Part shown: piece after piece, positions 1 through 11,297 of the stretch
How positions within the stretch are numbered: the first letter of the stretch is position 1
How the letters are laid out: the number at the start of each line of letters is the position of its first letter
From: Anastatus disparis
Lineage: Eukaryota > Arthropoda > Insecta > Hymenoptera > Eupelmidae
Reading direction: 5' to 3'
Assembly: GCA_017163975.1 (NCBI GenBank)
Contig: JAFFSR010000008.1
Span: 691,501 to 755,500, forward strand
DNA length: 64,000 nt
Made by a program: the position numbers and the translations under genes
The notes under the pieces: model-generated
Told to the model about the DNA's origin: nothing
What the model saw: the letters and a program-made list of their open reading frames with translations, nothing else
The model's database searches: none

Positions 1-18
1 ACACATTTTTAGTATGCT

Positions 19-540
19 TTAAGAATACTGAAATATTTATATAAAACTAAAGATTTAAAACTAACGTATCACAATAATGTAAAGAAAGAAAAATTAGATT
101 GTATGGTCGATTCAGATAACGCAGGTGATCATTTTGATAGGAAATCCACAACAGGATTCGTCATAAGAGTATTTGGTAATGTAGTTTATTGGAAAACACA
201 TAAACAGAAAACTATAACAAAAAATTCAACTTTCGCTGAATACATTGCTATGTCAGAAGCAGTAACAGAAATATTATTTATAAAAGATTTATTAAATGAT
301 GCATTTAAATTAAATATAGATAGACCAATTAAAATTTATGAAGATAATTCTGGTGCGATAGCTGAGTAAATTTGGTAATCTTACAAAAAATTCGAAGCAC
401 ATTGAAGTGCAATATCACTATATTAATGAAAATTTTAAAAACGGTGTAATAGATATTTTAAAAATTGAAACTGATAAAAATATAGCTGATACTACTAACT
501 AAAGGTCTATGCAAAAAAAAATTTGTTAAAAATAGAAAAG
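19..540 (+). pseudogene. Ty1/Copia retrotransposon pol, RNase H 3' end
   Basis: This is the C-terminal end of a Copia-type polyprotein, the RNase H that removes template RNA during reverse transcription. Reading from base 19, the conserved stretch runs through VDSDNAGD, DRKSTTGF, FAEYIAMSEA and IYEDNSGAI, which is the standard Copia RNase H order. A stop at 367-369 ends the first frame; a one-base shift restores KHIEVQYHYINENF and IADTT, the usual chromodomain-free Copia tail, up to about 515. The family normally has W in VDSDWAGD; here it is N. It is followed 90 bases later by a polypurine tract and an LTR, so orientation and order fit the 3' end of one element whose 5' part lies outside the window. 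Family is secure; function is lost. Confidence 0.9.
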
Positions 541-612
541 AATTAAGATTAATTTAAAAACACGTAAAAGCGAAATTGAATACAAAATAAAAGAAATAAA
601 AGCCGCAAATTT

Positions 613-621
613 AAGGAGGCG
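613..621 (+). other. Copia polypurine tract
   Basis: The purine-rich string AAGGAGGCG immediately precedes the TGTTG start of the LTR, the expected place for the plus-strand primer of a retrotransposon. Confidence 0.7.
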
Positions 622-933
622 TGTTGTAATATGTAAATGCGTCTTTCATTTGTATGCGTATAGCCATCCGTCGGTAAATGCGTACTCGACCATACATACG
701 ATACAGCAAATCAGCTGAGAAAGAGAGGCTCTAGTCGAGCTCAAGCAGTCTGTTGAAAAGAGTCTAGCAAGCGCCATGTAGCGATAAAGACAAGCTCTTT
801 ACAATAGCATATGTAAAGTAAAGCTCAGCCATTCATAAAAAGAAAGAACATTACTGTACTTAATATAATTAAGAATATATATCAACCAGTTTAATATTAT
901 AAACAAAAGTGTTTTCTTTCCGATCCCGGAACA
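622..933 (+). repeat. Copia 3' LTR
   Basis: A 312-base segment starting TGTTGTAATATG and ending CCCGGAACA, so it has the TG...CA boundaries of an LTR. It lies just downstream of the RNase H tail and polypurine tract. Immediately after it a Helitron helicase reading frame begins mid-protein, so the Copia element seems to have inserted into a Helitron. The 5' LTR is outside the window, so the boundaries rest on the TG/CA ends and context only. Confidence 0.75.
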
Positions 934-1440
934 CAAAACCTCTATTCCCAACAGGTTCAATGACTGAAGTATTATTACCAGAGTATCTTAATATTTTAAA
1001 TTCTCAATCTCTACCACCTCATAAATTACATTTAAAAATAAATGCTATTGTAATGTTTATACGGAACATTTGTATTAATGAAGGTTTATGTAACGGTACT
1101 CGATTACTTATATTAAATTTAGCAAATGATTTAGTTAAATGTAAAATATTAACTGGTGATAAAGTTGGCGAAGTAGTATTTTTGAATCAAATTACTCTGT
1201 ATTCTGAAAAGGATTATCCTTTTGCGTCCAAACGGCGGCAATTTCCTATTAAATTAGCTTTTGCTATGACAATTAATAAATCTCAAGGACAAACATTCAA
1301 TAATATTGGTGTAGATCTTCGAAAAGATACTTTTATTCATGGATAATTATATGTGGCTATTTCGCGTGTTCGAAAATGAAATGGATTAAAAATATTTTTT
1401 GATTGTAATCGGATTAACAATAAAGTAAGTTTTTAAGGAA
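934..1440 (+). pseudogene. Helitron Pif1-like helicase, C-terminal fragment
   Basis: C-terminal part of the Helitron Rep/helicase protein, the Pif1-type motor used in rolling-circle transposition. Visible family motifs in order are LPPHKLHLK, GLCNGTRL, KRRQFPIKLAFAMTINKSQG, DTFIHG and, after an in-frame TAA near 1343, LYVAISRVRK followed by another stop. The frame starts inside the protein right at the end of the Copia LTR, so the N-terminal Rep and the Walker A half are missing on this side. The AISRVR motif is helicase motif VI. Three further pieces of the same family lie at 45.1-60.5 kb. Inactive relic. Confidence 0.9.
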
Positions 1441-1640
1441 ATTTTATTATAAATTATTAAATTTTTTATTTTTGGTGATGTAGATTACGATTTTGGTATG
1501 TTATAGTGTATGTGATTAGATATCAATGATCTGATGATAAAAAGAAAATATGAATAATAGCAATATAAAATTGTTAAATACGGATTGATTGATTTTATTA
1601 CTAAATGTTTTAAATTTAATTATAAATGGAGTTGTAATTT
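1441..1640. other. gene-free AT-rich spacer
   Basis: AT-rich sequence after the Helitron tail. I see no coding potential or clear Helitron 3' hairpin here. Confidence 0.5.
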
Positions 1641-1814
1641 TTGTTCGAAAAATTTTACGTTTAAATATGTACTAAAATATGTCACATGAACACTGAACGA
1701 CCTTGAACCTCATTTGAAGATAATCTGTACTTAATGGCCGTCTGACCTCAGGGAAGATTAAAGGTATGGTTTTACTTTTGGCACTACTCAGGAGCAATGG
1801 CGTCGACGTAGTAA

Positions 1815-1908
1815 ATTCTGCTCCCCTTGGGATGCTGGTTTAGCGTTAGTCCCCTTGCCTCTCACGATGGGGTGCTGGTTTAGCGTGAGTCCCCTTGTCT
1901 CTCACATT
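1815..1908. repeat. two-copy direct repeat
   Basis: A segment of about 45 bases containing GCTGGTTTAGCGT followed by AGTCCCCTTG(C/T)CTCTCAC is present twice in tandem. A diverged single copy lies at 33470-33520. On the minus strand it falls just past the mariner transposase C-terminus. Confidence 0.7.
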
Positions 1909-1924
1909 TTGCTGATATTTATTT

Positions 1925-3005
1925 CATTTGTTCAAACTGCGAACCTTGAACTTCTTGGCAAGCAGCAATGTGTTTATGAAAAGCAGTAACAGCTCTGCGG
2001 ATCATTTCTGTATCTATTAAAACAGCTTCTTGTAAAATCCTGTTCCGCAGTTTGTCTAAAGTTTGTGGTTGAAGTGCGTATACTTTACTTTTTAAATAAC
2101 TTCAAAGAAAGTAATCAAGGAGCGTCAGATTGGGTGATCTGAGGCCACTCAATTGCACCTCTTCTTCCAATACATCTACCAGTGAATTGATCATTTAAGT
2201 ATGCTCGAACATTCCTACCAAAGTGAGGCGCAGCTCCATCCTGTTGAAATCATATTTCGTCAAAATTATCACCTGCTACTTCTCTTATTCCTGGTATGAT
2301 TCGATTTCTGAGAAGCTCTTCATATCTATCGGCGGTGAGATTGTCTTCGATAAAAAAAGGACCTATAAATGTATCATTCAAGATACCAGCCCAAACATTA
2401 ACGTTTTGCGGGTATTGTGTATGACTTTCCAGCATCCAAAAAGGATTTGCATTGGAGCAATATCTACAATTATGTCTGTTGACTTCACCATTTAACTGGA
2501 AAGTAGCTTTATCAGAAAAAACTGTATTATACAAAAAATTTGAATTTGCGTCGATTCTAGTCATCATTGTTTCACAAAATCCAACTCGGCGGTCCGGATC
2601 ATCATCACTAAACTCTTGTACCAAATATACTTTACAGGGGTGGAAATTTATATTTTTTAATATTTTTTGCACTGATTCATGAGAAATTTCATATTCATTT
2701 GATGCTTTACGTAGAGTATGATGCTGATTTTCAACGAAAGCTTGAGCGATCTCAAATTGTTTTTCTCCAGTAGTTGCAGACTTTGGACGGCCAGATCTCT
2801 CGAGATCATTAAGAGTCCCATGCTCATCAAAACGCCGTACAGATCTTTGTACTGTAGATTTTGATATTTGGCTTGCGCCATCTCTGTTTCGGAAAGTATG
2901 ATTAAATAATATCCGCGTATCCTCTAAACTTTGCTGGTGATCTCCTCAACCACGCATCATTAATAGAGATATTCATTCCCGCTCAGAAAGTCGAACATAC
3001 GCCAT
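1925..3005 (-). pseudogene. Tc1/mariner-like transposase, decayed
   Basis: A DDE transposase that cuts and pastes its own element at TA sites. On the minus strand the reading starts MAYVRLSERE near 3005, followed by a helix-turn-helix region with RDGASQISKSTVQR and LERSGRPKSA. The catalytic domain shows the first acid in FSDKATFQLNG, the second in WFQQDGAAPHF, then RWIGRRGAIEWP. The third acidic region is shifted and broken around 2100, and the tail TAEQDF...IDTEMIRRAV (family form ILQEA) can be followed to about 1930. About 345 codons, the usual length for the group. Several stops and frame changes (near 2975, 2945, 2680-2660 and 2115) make it non-functional. Confidence 0.85.
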
Positions 3006-3484
3006 GGCTTTTGAGTGAAATGAGAACAAAAAACTCAACAAATTGCGGAAAGACTTTTCGAAAAATTAAAAAATCAAAATTAAACTTTATTTATTTGAAA
3101 GAGAGATATTACAAATGCAAAGTCTATCGAATTATTTGAATTTTTTGTACAACACTTAGAAAACAAAGAAAAAATTTAAAATTAACAAAAATTTAACATT
3201 TAACACTTTAAATTTATATTACTTTCTGAGAAAGGTAAATATCAAAATTAGGATTTCAATTGTAGAATATGACTTAAAAATAATGGATAAATACTAAAAC
3301 GATTAAGGAAATTGTTGACGTCGCTAACTTGGCATGAGTGCAGAGTTCATATGCAATAACTGTGTAGCGTGAAAAAGAGCCTTACTTGTATTCTTCGAGA
3401 CATTTATTACATTACAAATTTACTGGAAATAACCATTATCTTGACCGGTATAAAAAAGTCTGACCTCAAATTAGCTCAACGTTA

Positions 3485-3815
3485 AGTTAAGATGACCTTG
3501 AAATGACCTTGAAGGTCATCCTCAAGGTCAAAATAAAGGTCACCATCGAATCCTCGTTGAAAGTTACTGAAGGAATGGCCTTGTCCAGTACGATACAGAC
3601 CTCTCCAGAGGTCAGACGGTCATGAGTTTTAGATGTCCTTCAAATCAGGTTCAAGGTTGTTCAGGTCATGTAACCTAAGTACATATTTGAACGTGAAATT
3701 TTCCGCTCTTTCGATTGTTGATATCAAAATAGGGGGTTCGCATTTGAAAAAAAAAATTGACCTTGAAATGACCTTGAAGGTCGTTCTCAAGGTCAAAGTA
3801 AAGTTCACCATCGGA
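3485..3815. promoter_or_regulatory. cluster of TGACCTTGA / TCAAGGTCA motifs
   Basis: Two blocks (3490-3545 and 3757-3812) each hold closely spaced copies of TGACCTTGA and its reverse complement TCAAGGTCA within the terminal region of the mariner-like element. The string matches the extended nuclear-receptor half-site of the ERR/FTZ-F1 type. A related block with AAGGTCA repeats occurs at 8010-8075. Regulatory function is inference; the repeats may simply be transposase-binding subterminal repeats. Confidence 0.4.
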
Positions 3816-3918
3816 TTCCTTGTTGGAAGCTACTAAACGAATATTTTTTACCTTTGCCAAAAATATCTTGTCTAAAAAAATACAGGACCGATCCCTTACT
3901 TTTTTGACACCCTGTATA

Positions 3919-4660
3919 ATGAATGATATACATTTTCATTTTTATACAATTAGAATTATACAATATGTATATTGCATATTTGTATTTTTTGTGATTTAGT
4001 AAGACAATTCAAACTAATTTGTGACTTGTGTTAATTTTTAAAACCTATGTAAATGTTTACAATATTTTTTTTAAAAATCATATATCGAATGTGATTTATG
4101 TCAATTTTATCATTAGAGAGTGATTATTTCTTTAGTGAATTTACGTAAAAATTTCACATACAATCAAGAGTTCATCAATCAGAATTGAGTATATCGATAC
4201 TTACGAAATTAAACCTTTTTGATCGAAACTAAATTTCTCATTTTTGGGTGTCGTTATATGCATTGGCTTAGGTGATTTCGAAAACGACAATTATTCGGGT
4301 GTGTTGAAACGTAGTTGTTATTTTTCTGTGTCGTTTAGTGAATAATTATATTACAGTTTCTGTACAGTAAACAGAAAATATTTTTTTCTTGTTCGTCATT
4401 TGCTTTGCTTTTGTTCATTATTTTACGTTTTTGATACATTTTTTTATTATTTTTGAGTCGTACTTCTAATATTTTTTGTAAAAAAATTACTATAATATAA
4501 TTACATTTATTGAATATGTCAATTAATTAAAATATAATAATTACTTTATTATTTATTAATTTTTTTGTAATCGAATAACGAATGTAATATACAATTAGCT
4601 TTTATGTACGGAAGAACACATTTATATTACATCTATTAAAATATAATAATTAGTTTATTA
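3919..4660. other. gene-free AT-rich region
   Basis: No supported gene. The stretch 4565-4660 is repeated in diverged form at 4800-4880 (shared CGAATAAC, AATGTAATATAC, GAAGAACACATTTATATTA), on either side of the small MITE below. Confidence 0.5.
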
Positions 4661-4787
4661 CCCTGGTAGAAATCGTCACCATTTTTTGGCCAACCGTGGA
4701 CTATTAGTTAAAAACACAGCCATAACCTATAAAGTTAACAAACGAGTAGCAGATACAGCATTTTTATTGGTGAAATTTCTACCAGGG
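4661..4787. mobile_element. 127 bp MITE, TA target duplication
   Basis: Starts CCCTGGTAGAAAT and ends ATTTCTACCAGGG, perfect terminal inverted repeats, flanked by TA on both sides (4659-4660 and 4788-4789). There is no coding capacity. TA duplication and CCCTG-type ends suggest mobilisation by a Tc1/mariner-group transposase. Confidence 0.85.
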
Positions 4788-4880
4788 TATTTATTAATTT
4801 TGTTGTAACCGAATAACAAATGTAATATACGATTAGTTTTTATGTAGAGAAGAACACATTTATATTATATTTATTAGATG

Positions 4881-5946
4881 TAGTGTTCAATATCAATAAT
4901 TTCTTTTTGATTATTTTTGTATTAATTTTCATGCGATTGATATGTAACCGCGAATTTTTGGAACCAATTTCATTTGTAGAAGTATTATATTACAATGAAT
5001 GTCATTAATTTTTATACGATTCATTTGAATTTTAAATTTAGGAAACGATATTCACGATTTGTATAGTTTTATAATCAATTTATTGCAATTATTATATTAT
5101 TATTTCGTTTTTTATATCCATTGTAAAATTTTTTTTTGAAGTTATTTTTTTTACCAATTTGATTTTTACAAATCGGGTGATATCGAAATTGATATATCAA
5201 TTTATATATATATTCAATTTTACCAGTTTATATTTTTGTTGACAATGAATCGTAATAAAAGATTTAAAATGTACTAATATTAGTGCGATGTATATAATAT
5301 ATATTATCTTTATTTAATTTAATTTAGGCCTGTGATATAGGGTAATTTATTTTCATTTCAATTTATTTTTATGAAACAATTGTATTTTGTTTGAAATGTT
5401 TTTTAAACTGCTCTTTGTGGTTTCAATTGTATAAAAATTTGTAAAATTGTTAATTTAATAAAACAATTAAAATTAGTTGAGTGTATATTTATTTATTTAA
5501 TGAATAAGAGTGTTTGAGTAATCGATTAAATGATAAAGCGTGCGATTGAAAAAATAACTTTGTATGTTTTATATAATTTTATTTATTATGTTAGATAAAT
5601 TACATTTTTTTATGGTTTATTTATAAATTTTTATTTAATTGTAATTTTGTTGAATTTGGATATTCTGTTTTATTATTATTTGGAATATTAAGAGGATATC
5701 GTAGTTCTTCTCCTCCTAATAATATTTTTATTCAAAGTTTACGAGTAAACCGTGTGTCAAATCAAACTCTTTCACTTCAGTAAGAAAATTTCTAAGATTA
5801 ATCCTTAGCTTGGACAAGTTGAGAAATTGACCAAAATACTATACATAAAAAATTATAAGCAAACTTTCGATGTATACTATTTTGAGGTTAGGTTCATCGA
5901 GCTTGATATCTAATTTTCATTCGAAGTTTATAAAAAAATAACAAGC
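4881..5946. other. gene-free AT-rich region
   Basis: Very AT-rich with many short T and A runs. I see no supported gene, RNA or repeat structure. Confidence 0.5.
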
Positions 5947-6039
5947 TTAAGAGGAGGTCACGTATCTCTGTCCTTTTCTAATCAAAGAATTGAGTTTTTT
6001 ACAGAAACTAATAACTTTAGCAAAAAAAATTTTTAACAA

Positions 6040-6372
6040 AAAAAAACCGACTTCAAAAAATGCACTGAAAAGTAACAAATAATTTATTATCTTTAGAAAT
6101 CATACAAATAATTGGTAAAATACAATTTTAGAAGTCGGCGTCTAATTCTTCAATGAATGTAAACGTTATTTTTTAACAATAAATGTAAACGTTATTTTTA
6201 AACAATGAATGTGAACGTTATTTTTGAAAAAATGGACTAAGTCGTTCTGCTTACGTACCACAGATTTAGAATTAGACGCCGACTTCTAAAATTGTATTTT
6301 ACCAATTATTTGTATGATTTCTAAAGATAATAAATTATTTGTTACTTTTCAGTGCATTTTTGAAGTCGGGTT
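6040..6372. repeat. inverted repeat, ~110 bp arms
   Basis: Left arm 6040-6150 and right arm 6264-6372 are nearly perfect reverse complements (ACCGACTTC...AGAAGTCGGCG). The loop contains three diverged copies of AATGTAAACGTTATTTTT. Confidence 0.8.
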
Positions 6373-6718
6373 TTTTTTTTGTTAAAAATTTTTATTTGTC
6401 ATTTTTAGTGCAATGTTTTTAAAATCTTATTTTTTGTAAAAAATTTTGTTTTTATTCGATACTTTTAAAGTCGGTTTTCATTTATTAAAAATTTTTTAAA
6501 TTGTTTGTTTTTGTTAAAAAATTTTTATTTTCTATCTTCTACTGAATCCCCTTACTAAAAACGCAAATATGGGTAGACCCACTAATTACATTAAACTTTC
6601 ATTATTAATTCATAACGCATGCATTAGTACACCACCAAGCAATATATAGCAGGAAAGAAAGAAGGCTCAACAGCACAGTGTCGTTATGTGTGCATGTATA
6701 CATATTCAAGCTCAGGTA

Positions 6719-6720
<2 letters not shown>

Positions 6721-6752
<32 letters not shown>

Positions 6753-6778
6753 GGATAGAGAGAGAGAGAGAGAGAGAG
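6721..6778. repeat. (GA)n microsatellite
   Basis: Interrupted run of GA dinucleotides. Confidence 0.9.
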
Positions 6779-7350
6779 TAGGCGAAGTATAAGGGAGGTA
6801 AATGAGAAAACAAAACACCCGGTTTTTTTCTTAATTTGATAATTGGGTCATACAAACCGAATGTTGGCCCAATAATTATAGGACACGTATGGGACCTTCC
6901 TGCAGACATTCTCTATCAGATAAGAAAAAGTTTTTTCGAATCGGTTAAGAAATGACGGAGTCATGAGGTAACAGACATAAAAAAAAAAAAAAAAAATTCA
7001 GTCGAATTGAGAACCTCCTCCTTTTTGAAGTCGGTTAAAAAATGAAGAGAAAGCCGCATCTCGTAATAAAAAAAGGAATATTTTCTTCGATAAGAAAGAA
7101 TTAATTTGATTGCTTTGTTTTCAAGAAAACCTTGAAAAACTTAAATCATAGAGGTTAGGGTGGACAATTTGGTTTTTCAAGGTTTTCTTGAGAACGAAGC
7201 AATCAAATTAATTCTTTCTTATCAAAGAAAATATTGCTTGTTTTGATACAAGATGCGGCTTTTTCTTCATTTTTTGTTAAAGTTATTAGTTTTTGTAAAA
7301 AAATCATTTCTTTGATTAGAAAAGGACAGAGATACGTGATCTCCTCTTAA

Positions 7351-7899
7351 ATGATTTTTTAATTTAACAAAAATTATTGTATTAATATAGTTTTAGCTCG
7401 GAAAAGTCATTATATTTGTCCAAATATTAAATTTAAAAAGATATCAATAAGATAAAAAATGCAAAAATCGATTTCAACAACTACGACATCCCGTTTATTG
7501 GATTGTATGAATTAATTTTTAATTACTTTTTTTCTATTTGTAATTTTTATTAAATAGTAATTTGTCACAACTTATTATATTTTTACAATATTGTTATAGT
7601 TTTATATTAATTTTTTATTATTATTTATTATGATTTTAATTATGCTTTTATGTTTTAATGCGATTATTGTGGTATCAATTTTACATGATTTTAATTTAAA
7701 TATTAATTTTCAATGTATTTTTGTTATTACTACATTTATATTTTATTTTACACACTGAAACGATCTTCGTCGCTAATAAGCATCAAAATGATAGCATAAA
7801 TACAGTGACGTTGAATAAAATAAAAAAAAAATATTTTATTTTATCATTATTGATATTCATTATCACATTATTATTATATTTCATTTATTTGTTATATTA
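7351..7899. other. gene-free AT-rich region
   Basis: No supported gene. It lies between the TTAA MITE and the probable left end of the piggyBac relic. Confidence 0.5.
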
Positions 7900-7903
7900 T
7901 TAA

Positions 7904-10060
7904 CCTTTAAAGGGCCGGAAAGCCGATATATCGGCTCAAAAACATAATGCTAGGATACCTCTTTATCCTTAAGTAAATTGATACGCTAAGTTCATATATG
8001 AAGTTGGTTTGACCTTATCACTTCAGATTCAAGGTCAATGAAGGTCATTTGAAGGTCAAACCTAGCAATATGGTTTGAATCATTGCAAAAGATATATTTT
8101 TATGTTTTTGGAGTCACTGAGTTCGGGTTTTACGTCATTTTGACCTCAAATAAAAAGAGAGATGAAGATTTCTACTAGGTCAGGTTGAGAATATACCCAA
8201 GAAAATATTTAAAATTGTTTTTTATGTTTTTGAGAATGCTCGACACCGAATTTTCTCATTCAACCAGAAATACTTTTTGCTAGAATAATTTAGATCGTAC
8301 AATTATAACTAGAGATTTATTCTAGAAGAAAAGATAGTGAATAGGGAATAATGCTTGATTTCTGAGCATACGTATGACATAAGCAGATCATATGTTTCTA
8401 TCTATTCGTTTTCAAACAGTATCGTAATAACAAACAACGTAGTGACGTAGTTCAAACAGTATTTCAACATGATCGTATAATAGAAAGACACCAGGTACAA
8501 AATCATAGAGGATACACTTGACAAAAGCGTATTCATACTGTGACATAAGTCACTTATAGAACGCCTGCATACAGGCAACCACCGACGCGGAAGAAAGGGT
8601 AATTGCATTCTCGACCGCTACGTGGCGAAACACCGTCGTTGAGCATCCTGACATAAGAACAGTCGTCTCAACGGTATAAGTCCGGGGTAAAGATAAGACT
8701 CGACGGTTCGCTTGCGACAAGCTTTTGCTAACCGTTACTCTACCGTCACTCTACCGTTTCAATACTTTCGTGCTTTTCATTCCATCGTTTAAGTTAAGTA
8801 TTTTCTCTCGTTTTTCATTTTGATACTTATTTTTACTATCTTTCCTACGGAATACCTTTTGATCTTGAGTTGGTCTTTCCATACATACAAAATTGTGGTA
8901 TTCAGCGTAACAACTCATAGAGTCCATCACCAGTCTATAACAGAAATTTCCTTCCTTGAGCTGAAATAATGAGTGCTTGGAGTAGTGGTGAATCAGAACC
9001 AGAAGAAGAGTGTGCTGACGATCGGACTGGTGCATCACAACCAAATGCTTCTTCAGAAATCTTTGATGATCCTGAGAGAGATGACGGTGTATTTTTTGAT
9101 TCTGTCTATTTCTCTTCCATAAAAGACTTTGTAGGTCATGCTAATTTTTATGAAAATATTCCTATACCAGAGCATACTTCATTAGCTTACTTTGAATTCT
9201 TTATGGATTCAAATATTTTCAAAGTAATTTTGGAACAAACAAATCTCTTCCAGAAGCTAAATCCCGATCCATTCCATTCTAATATGGCTCCATGGAAAGA
9301 TGTAACAGTAGAAGAATTGCGAATCTTTCTTGTTCTAACTATCAACATGGGCCATGTTCGTAATTGTAATGTCAAAGATTATTGGAGTATGGATTCTCTA
9401 TTATCTACTCTAATATTCAGAAAATACATGACCCGTAATAGATATCTCCAAATTTAACGTATTTTGCATTTTGAAAATAATAGGGACAATGCATCACCCT
9501 ACAAGAACCACCCTCTGAGGAAAATTAAACCTTTAATAGATTTTCTAAATCAGAAATTTTTCTCTACTTTGCATCCTGGGAAAAACCTTTGCATTGATGA
9601 AAGTTTGATGCTGTGGAAAGGAAGATTGAAGTTCAAGCAATATTTACCCTTGAAAAGACACAGGTTTGGTATAAAATTTTTCGAATTGGTTTATTGTAAG
9701 ACTAGATTTCTACTACAATTCATTATCTATACAGGAGCTGATACAGATTATGAAAAATTTGATTTGGGAATCTCTGGAGATATAGTAGTTGATATTCTAA
9801 CACCATATTTCAACAAAGGTCACGTTAACTTCTTAGATAATTGGTACTTGTCTCCTCAACTTGCTAATTTTCTTCATGACAAAGATACTGGTATGTGTGG
9901 GACCGTGAAGAAAACCAGAAAAGGAATGTCCAAGCTTGTCAGTAAATTGAATCAAGGTGAAATTGAAGTAGCCCATACCCATTCTTGGTTAGCAATAAAG
10001 TGGATGGACAAGAAAGATGTTAATAGAACTGTAGCAAAAATTACTATAGTTATACCAAAT
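7904..10060 (+). mobile_element. piggyBac-like transposon, 3' truncated
   Basis: Probable left terminus CCTTTAAAGGGCCGG directly after TTAA (7900-7903), followed by a short perfect palindrome AGCCGATATATCGGCT. The transposase gene is about 1 kb downstream in the same orientation. I find no matching right terminus; homology in the transposase ends near 10050. Left boundary is inference from the TTAA and end position. Confidence 0.6.
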
Positions 10061-10135
10061 TTTTCTATTCAGAATAGTTATTTTTTCATTTTGCAAGTTT
10101 GTCCCTCCTTTCCTATACAGTATATCAAAATTTAA
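8969..10135 (+). pseudogene. piggyBac-type transposase (DDE_Tnp_1_7), truncated
   Basis: This gene encodes the cut-and-paste transposase of a piggyBac-like element. It has an acidic N-terminus (SSGESEPEEE), then the family core: YFEFFMDSNIF, PWKDVTVEELRIFL, RNRYLQI, LHPGKNLCIDESLMLWKGR, KRHRFGIKFFELV, GADTDYEKFDLG, and LDNWYLSPQLANFLHDKDT with the second catalytic aspartate in LDNWY. A single in-frame TAA (9456-9458) interrupts RYLQI-RILHFENN where the family has leucine. After WMDKKDVNRTVAKI the sequence no longer fits, so the third catalytic acid and the C-terminal cysteine-rich domain are missing. The in-frame stop, despite otherwise intact codons, points to fairly recent decay. Family call is firm. 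Confidence 0.9.
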
Positions 10136-10467
10136 TAGGATATCTCTCCGTGTAGCACTCAGAACTCAACCATCTCAAAGTTTCATTGTTTCATGTTCCC
10201 TATAAACATGTCATATAAAAAACATATAATCTTATAACTTATAACTTACGACTTATAACTTATTAAATAAACATAAAAATAGATACTTTACAATTTAAAA
10301 AATAAAAAAATAAAAAATGTTTCTTATAAATATCACGAAAAAACCAAGCAACGTTAGGAACGAAATATTTCATGAATATACAAATATTAAATTTAGTTCA
10401 AAACTGCAATATAAAAATTATTAAAATGAGGCTATTCTTATTTACTTAAAATTAGTCATTTATACAT
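10136..10467. repeat. gene-free spacer holding a dispersed repeat
   Basis: No gene. The part at 10380-10465 (TTCAAAACTGCAATAT ... TAGTCATTTATACAT) is matched by a diverged copy at 14895-14970, and CAACGTTAGGAACG by a similar string near 15000, on the far side of the 3.5 kb palindrome. Confidence 0.5.
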
Positions 10468-10470
10468 ACC

Positions 10471-10732
10471 CTGTAAAAAAAACATCTATAAATATAGCTA
10501 AAAATATAGGTAAAAATATAGTTACATTGTGTAGTATAGCTATATTCGCGTGTTTCTTTAGCTGTATATCTATGGGAAATATAGCTAGATTTTGAGCTAG
10601 ATTTTTACCTATCTTTATAGGTACAATCCCTATTTTAGCCCATTATAGCTAGAAATGTAGCTAAAAATCTAGCTATATTTTCCATAGATATACAGCTAAA
10701 AAAACACATGAATATAGCTATAGGTGTTTCAT
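10471..10732. mobile_element. palindromic MITE rich in TATAGCTA
   Basis: Begins CCCTGT after TA. Arms 10537-10597 and 10661-10717 are nearly perfect reverse complements (TATAGCTATATTC ... GAATATAGCTATA) and the interior repeats AAAATATAG and TAGCTA motifs. The right end matches the left end only as far as GGTGTTT, so the terminal ACAGGG is lost. Confidence 0.65.
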
Positions 10733-10889
10733 ATTATATAAATAATTCTATATTTAATAATTTTAAATTTTAGAAACAGGAAAAGCCGCACGAAAAGAGA
10801 TTAACAATCACATTTTCTGCGAAATGTTGCCCTTGAATCAAGTAAGTGAAATATCAGTCCTAGTACAAAAAAAAGATACTAAGCATCGC

Positions 10890-11290
10890 AAATTTATGCT
10901 CTAACTTTATAATATAATAGTACCAACATTAGTCCCTGAAATCCAAGCTATAGTACTAATTGAAATTATATCACCATTTTTTTTTTATACCTTAGTATAT
11001 AAATTAGATGTACCAGAACTATAACATATTTTAAAAAAACTTTCCTTCCTCCGTGCAGTTGTTAGTTATCGTAAACGTCAAATACTGTTTTCGATTATTT
11101 CATGGTCCGTCATTGAAACACGTGTTTAAAAAGAATGAATTCCTATCATATTTTTTCATTGATTCAAATGCAATTCAGTACAACAAATTTATGCTCTTAC
11201 TTCATAATATAATAGTATCAACATTAGTCCCTAAAATTCCAGCTATAGTACTAATTGAAATTATATGGTCACTTTTTTTCAAATACCTTA
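10890..11290. repeat. direct repeat pair, ~105 bp units
   Basis: The unit at 10890-10995 and that at 11186-11290 share TTTATGCTC, ATAATATAATAGTA, CAACATTAGTCCCT and TATAGTACTAATTGAAATTATAT. The second copy runs up to the target site of the 3.5 kb palindromic element. Confidence 0.7.
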
Positions 11291-11297
11291 TAGTCTA

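Larger units (their letters stand above)
1640..3918 (-). mobile_element. Tc1/mariner-like DNA transposon, left end truncated
   Basis: The element is bounded on the right by a typical insect mariner-like terminus: read on the minus strand it begins TACAGGGTGTCAAAAAAGT at about 3918. Inverted copies of an internal terminal segment occur at about 1643-1760 and 3610-3715 and share ACCTTGAACC and GTCTGACCTC. The outermost part of the left inverted repeat, including the TACAGGGTGTC end, is missing. The transposase gene lies between on the minus strand. Confidence 0.7.
6027..7040. mobile_element. nested element with ACCGACTTC ends
   Basis: Inserted within the TTAA MITE. Left side has AAACCGACTTCAAAAAATG and the right side CCTCCTTTTTGAAGTCGGTT, so the ends are inverted. 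ACCGACTTCAAAAAGGAGG-type sequence is familiar to me from insect repeats, but I cannot name the family. It contains an inverted repeat (6040-6150 versus 6264-6372) and a GA microsatellite. No coding region. Confidence 0.6.
5951..7346. mobile_element. TTAA-flanked palindromic MITE split by nested insertion
   Basis: Outer ends GAGGAGGTCACGTATCTCTG and CAGAGATACGTGATCTCCTC, flanked by TTAA at 5947-5950 and 7347-7350. The same element is present uninterrupted at 34073-34452 (380 bp), so the central ~1.0 kb here (about 6027-7040) is a later insertion. Both arms are near-perfect reverse complements and include GAAGAGAAAGCCGCATCT. A TTAA duplication is the signature of piggyBac and of some Kolobok-type elements. 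Confidence 0.85.

Noticed and set aside
6712..6909. Minus-strand frame rich in Leu-Ser
   Set aside because: It is the (GA)n microsatellite translated.
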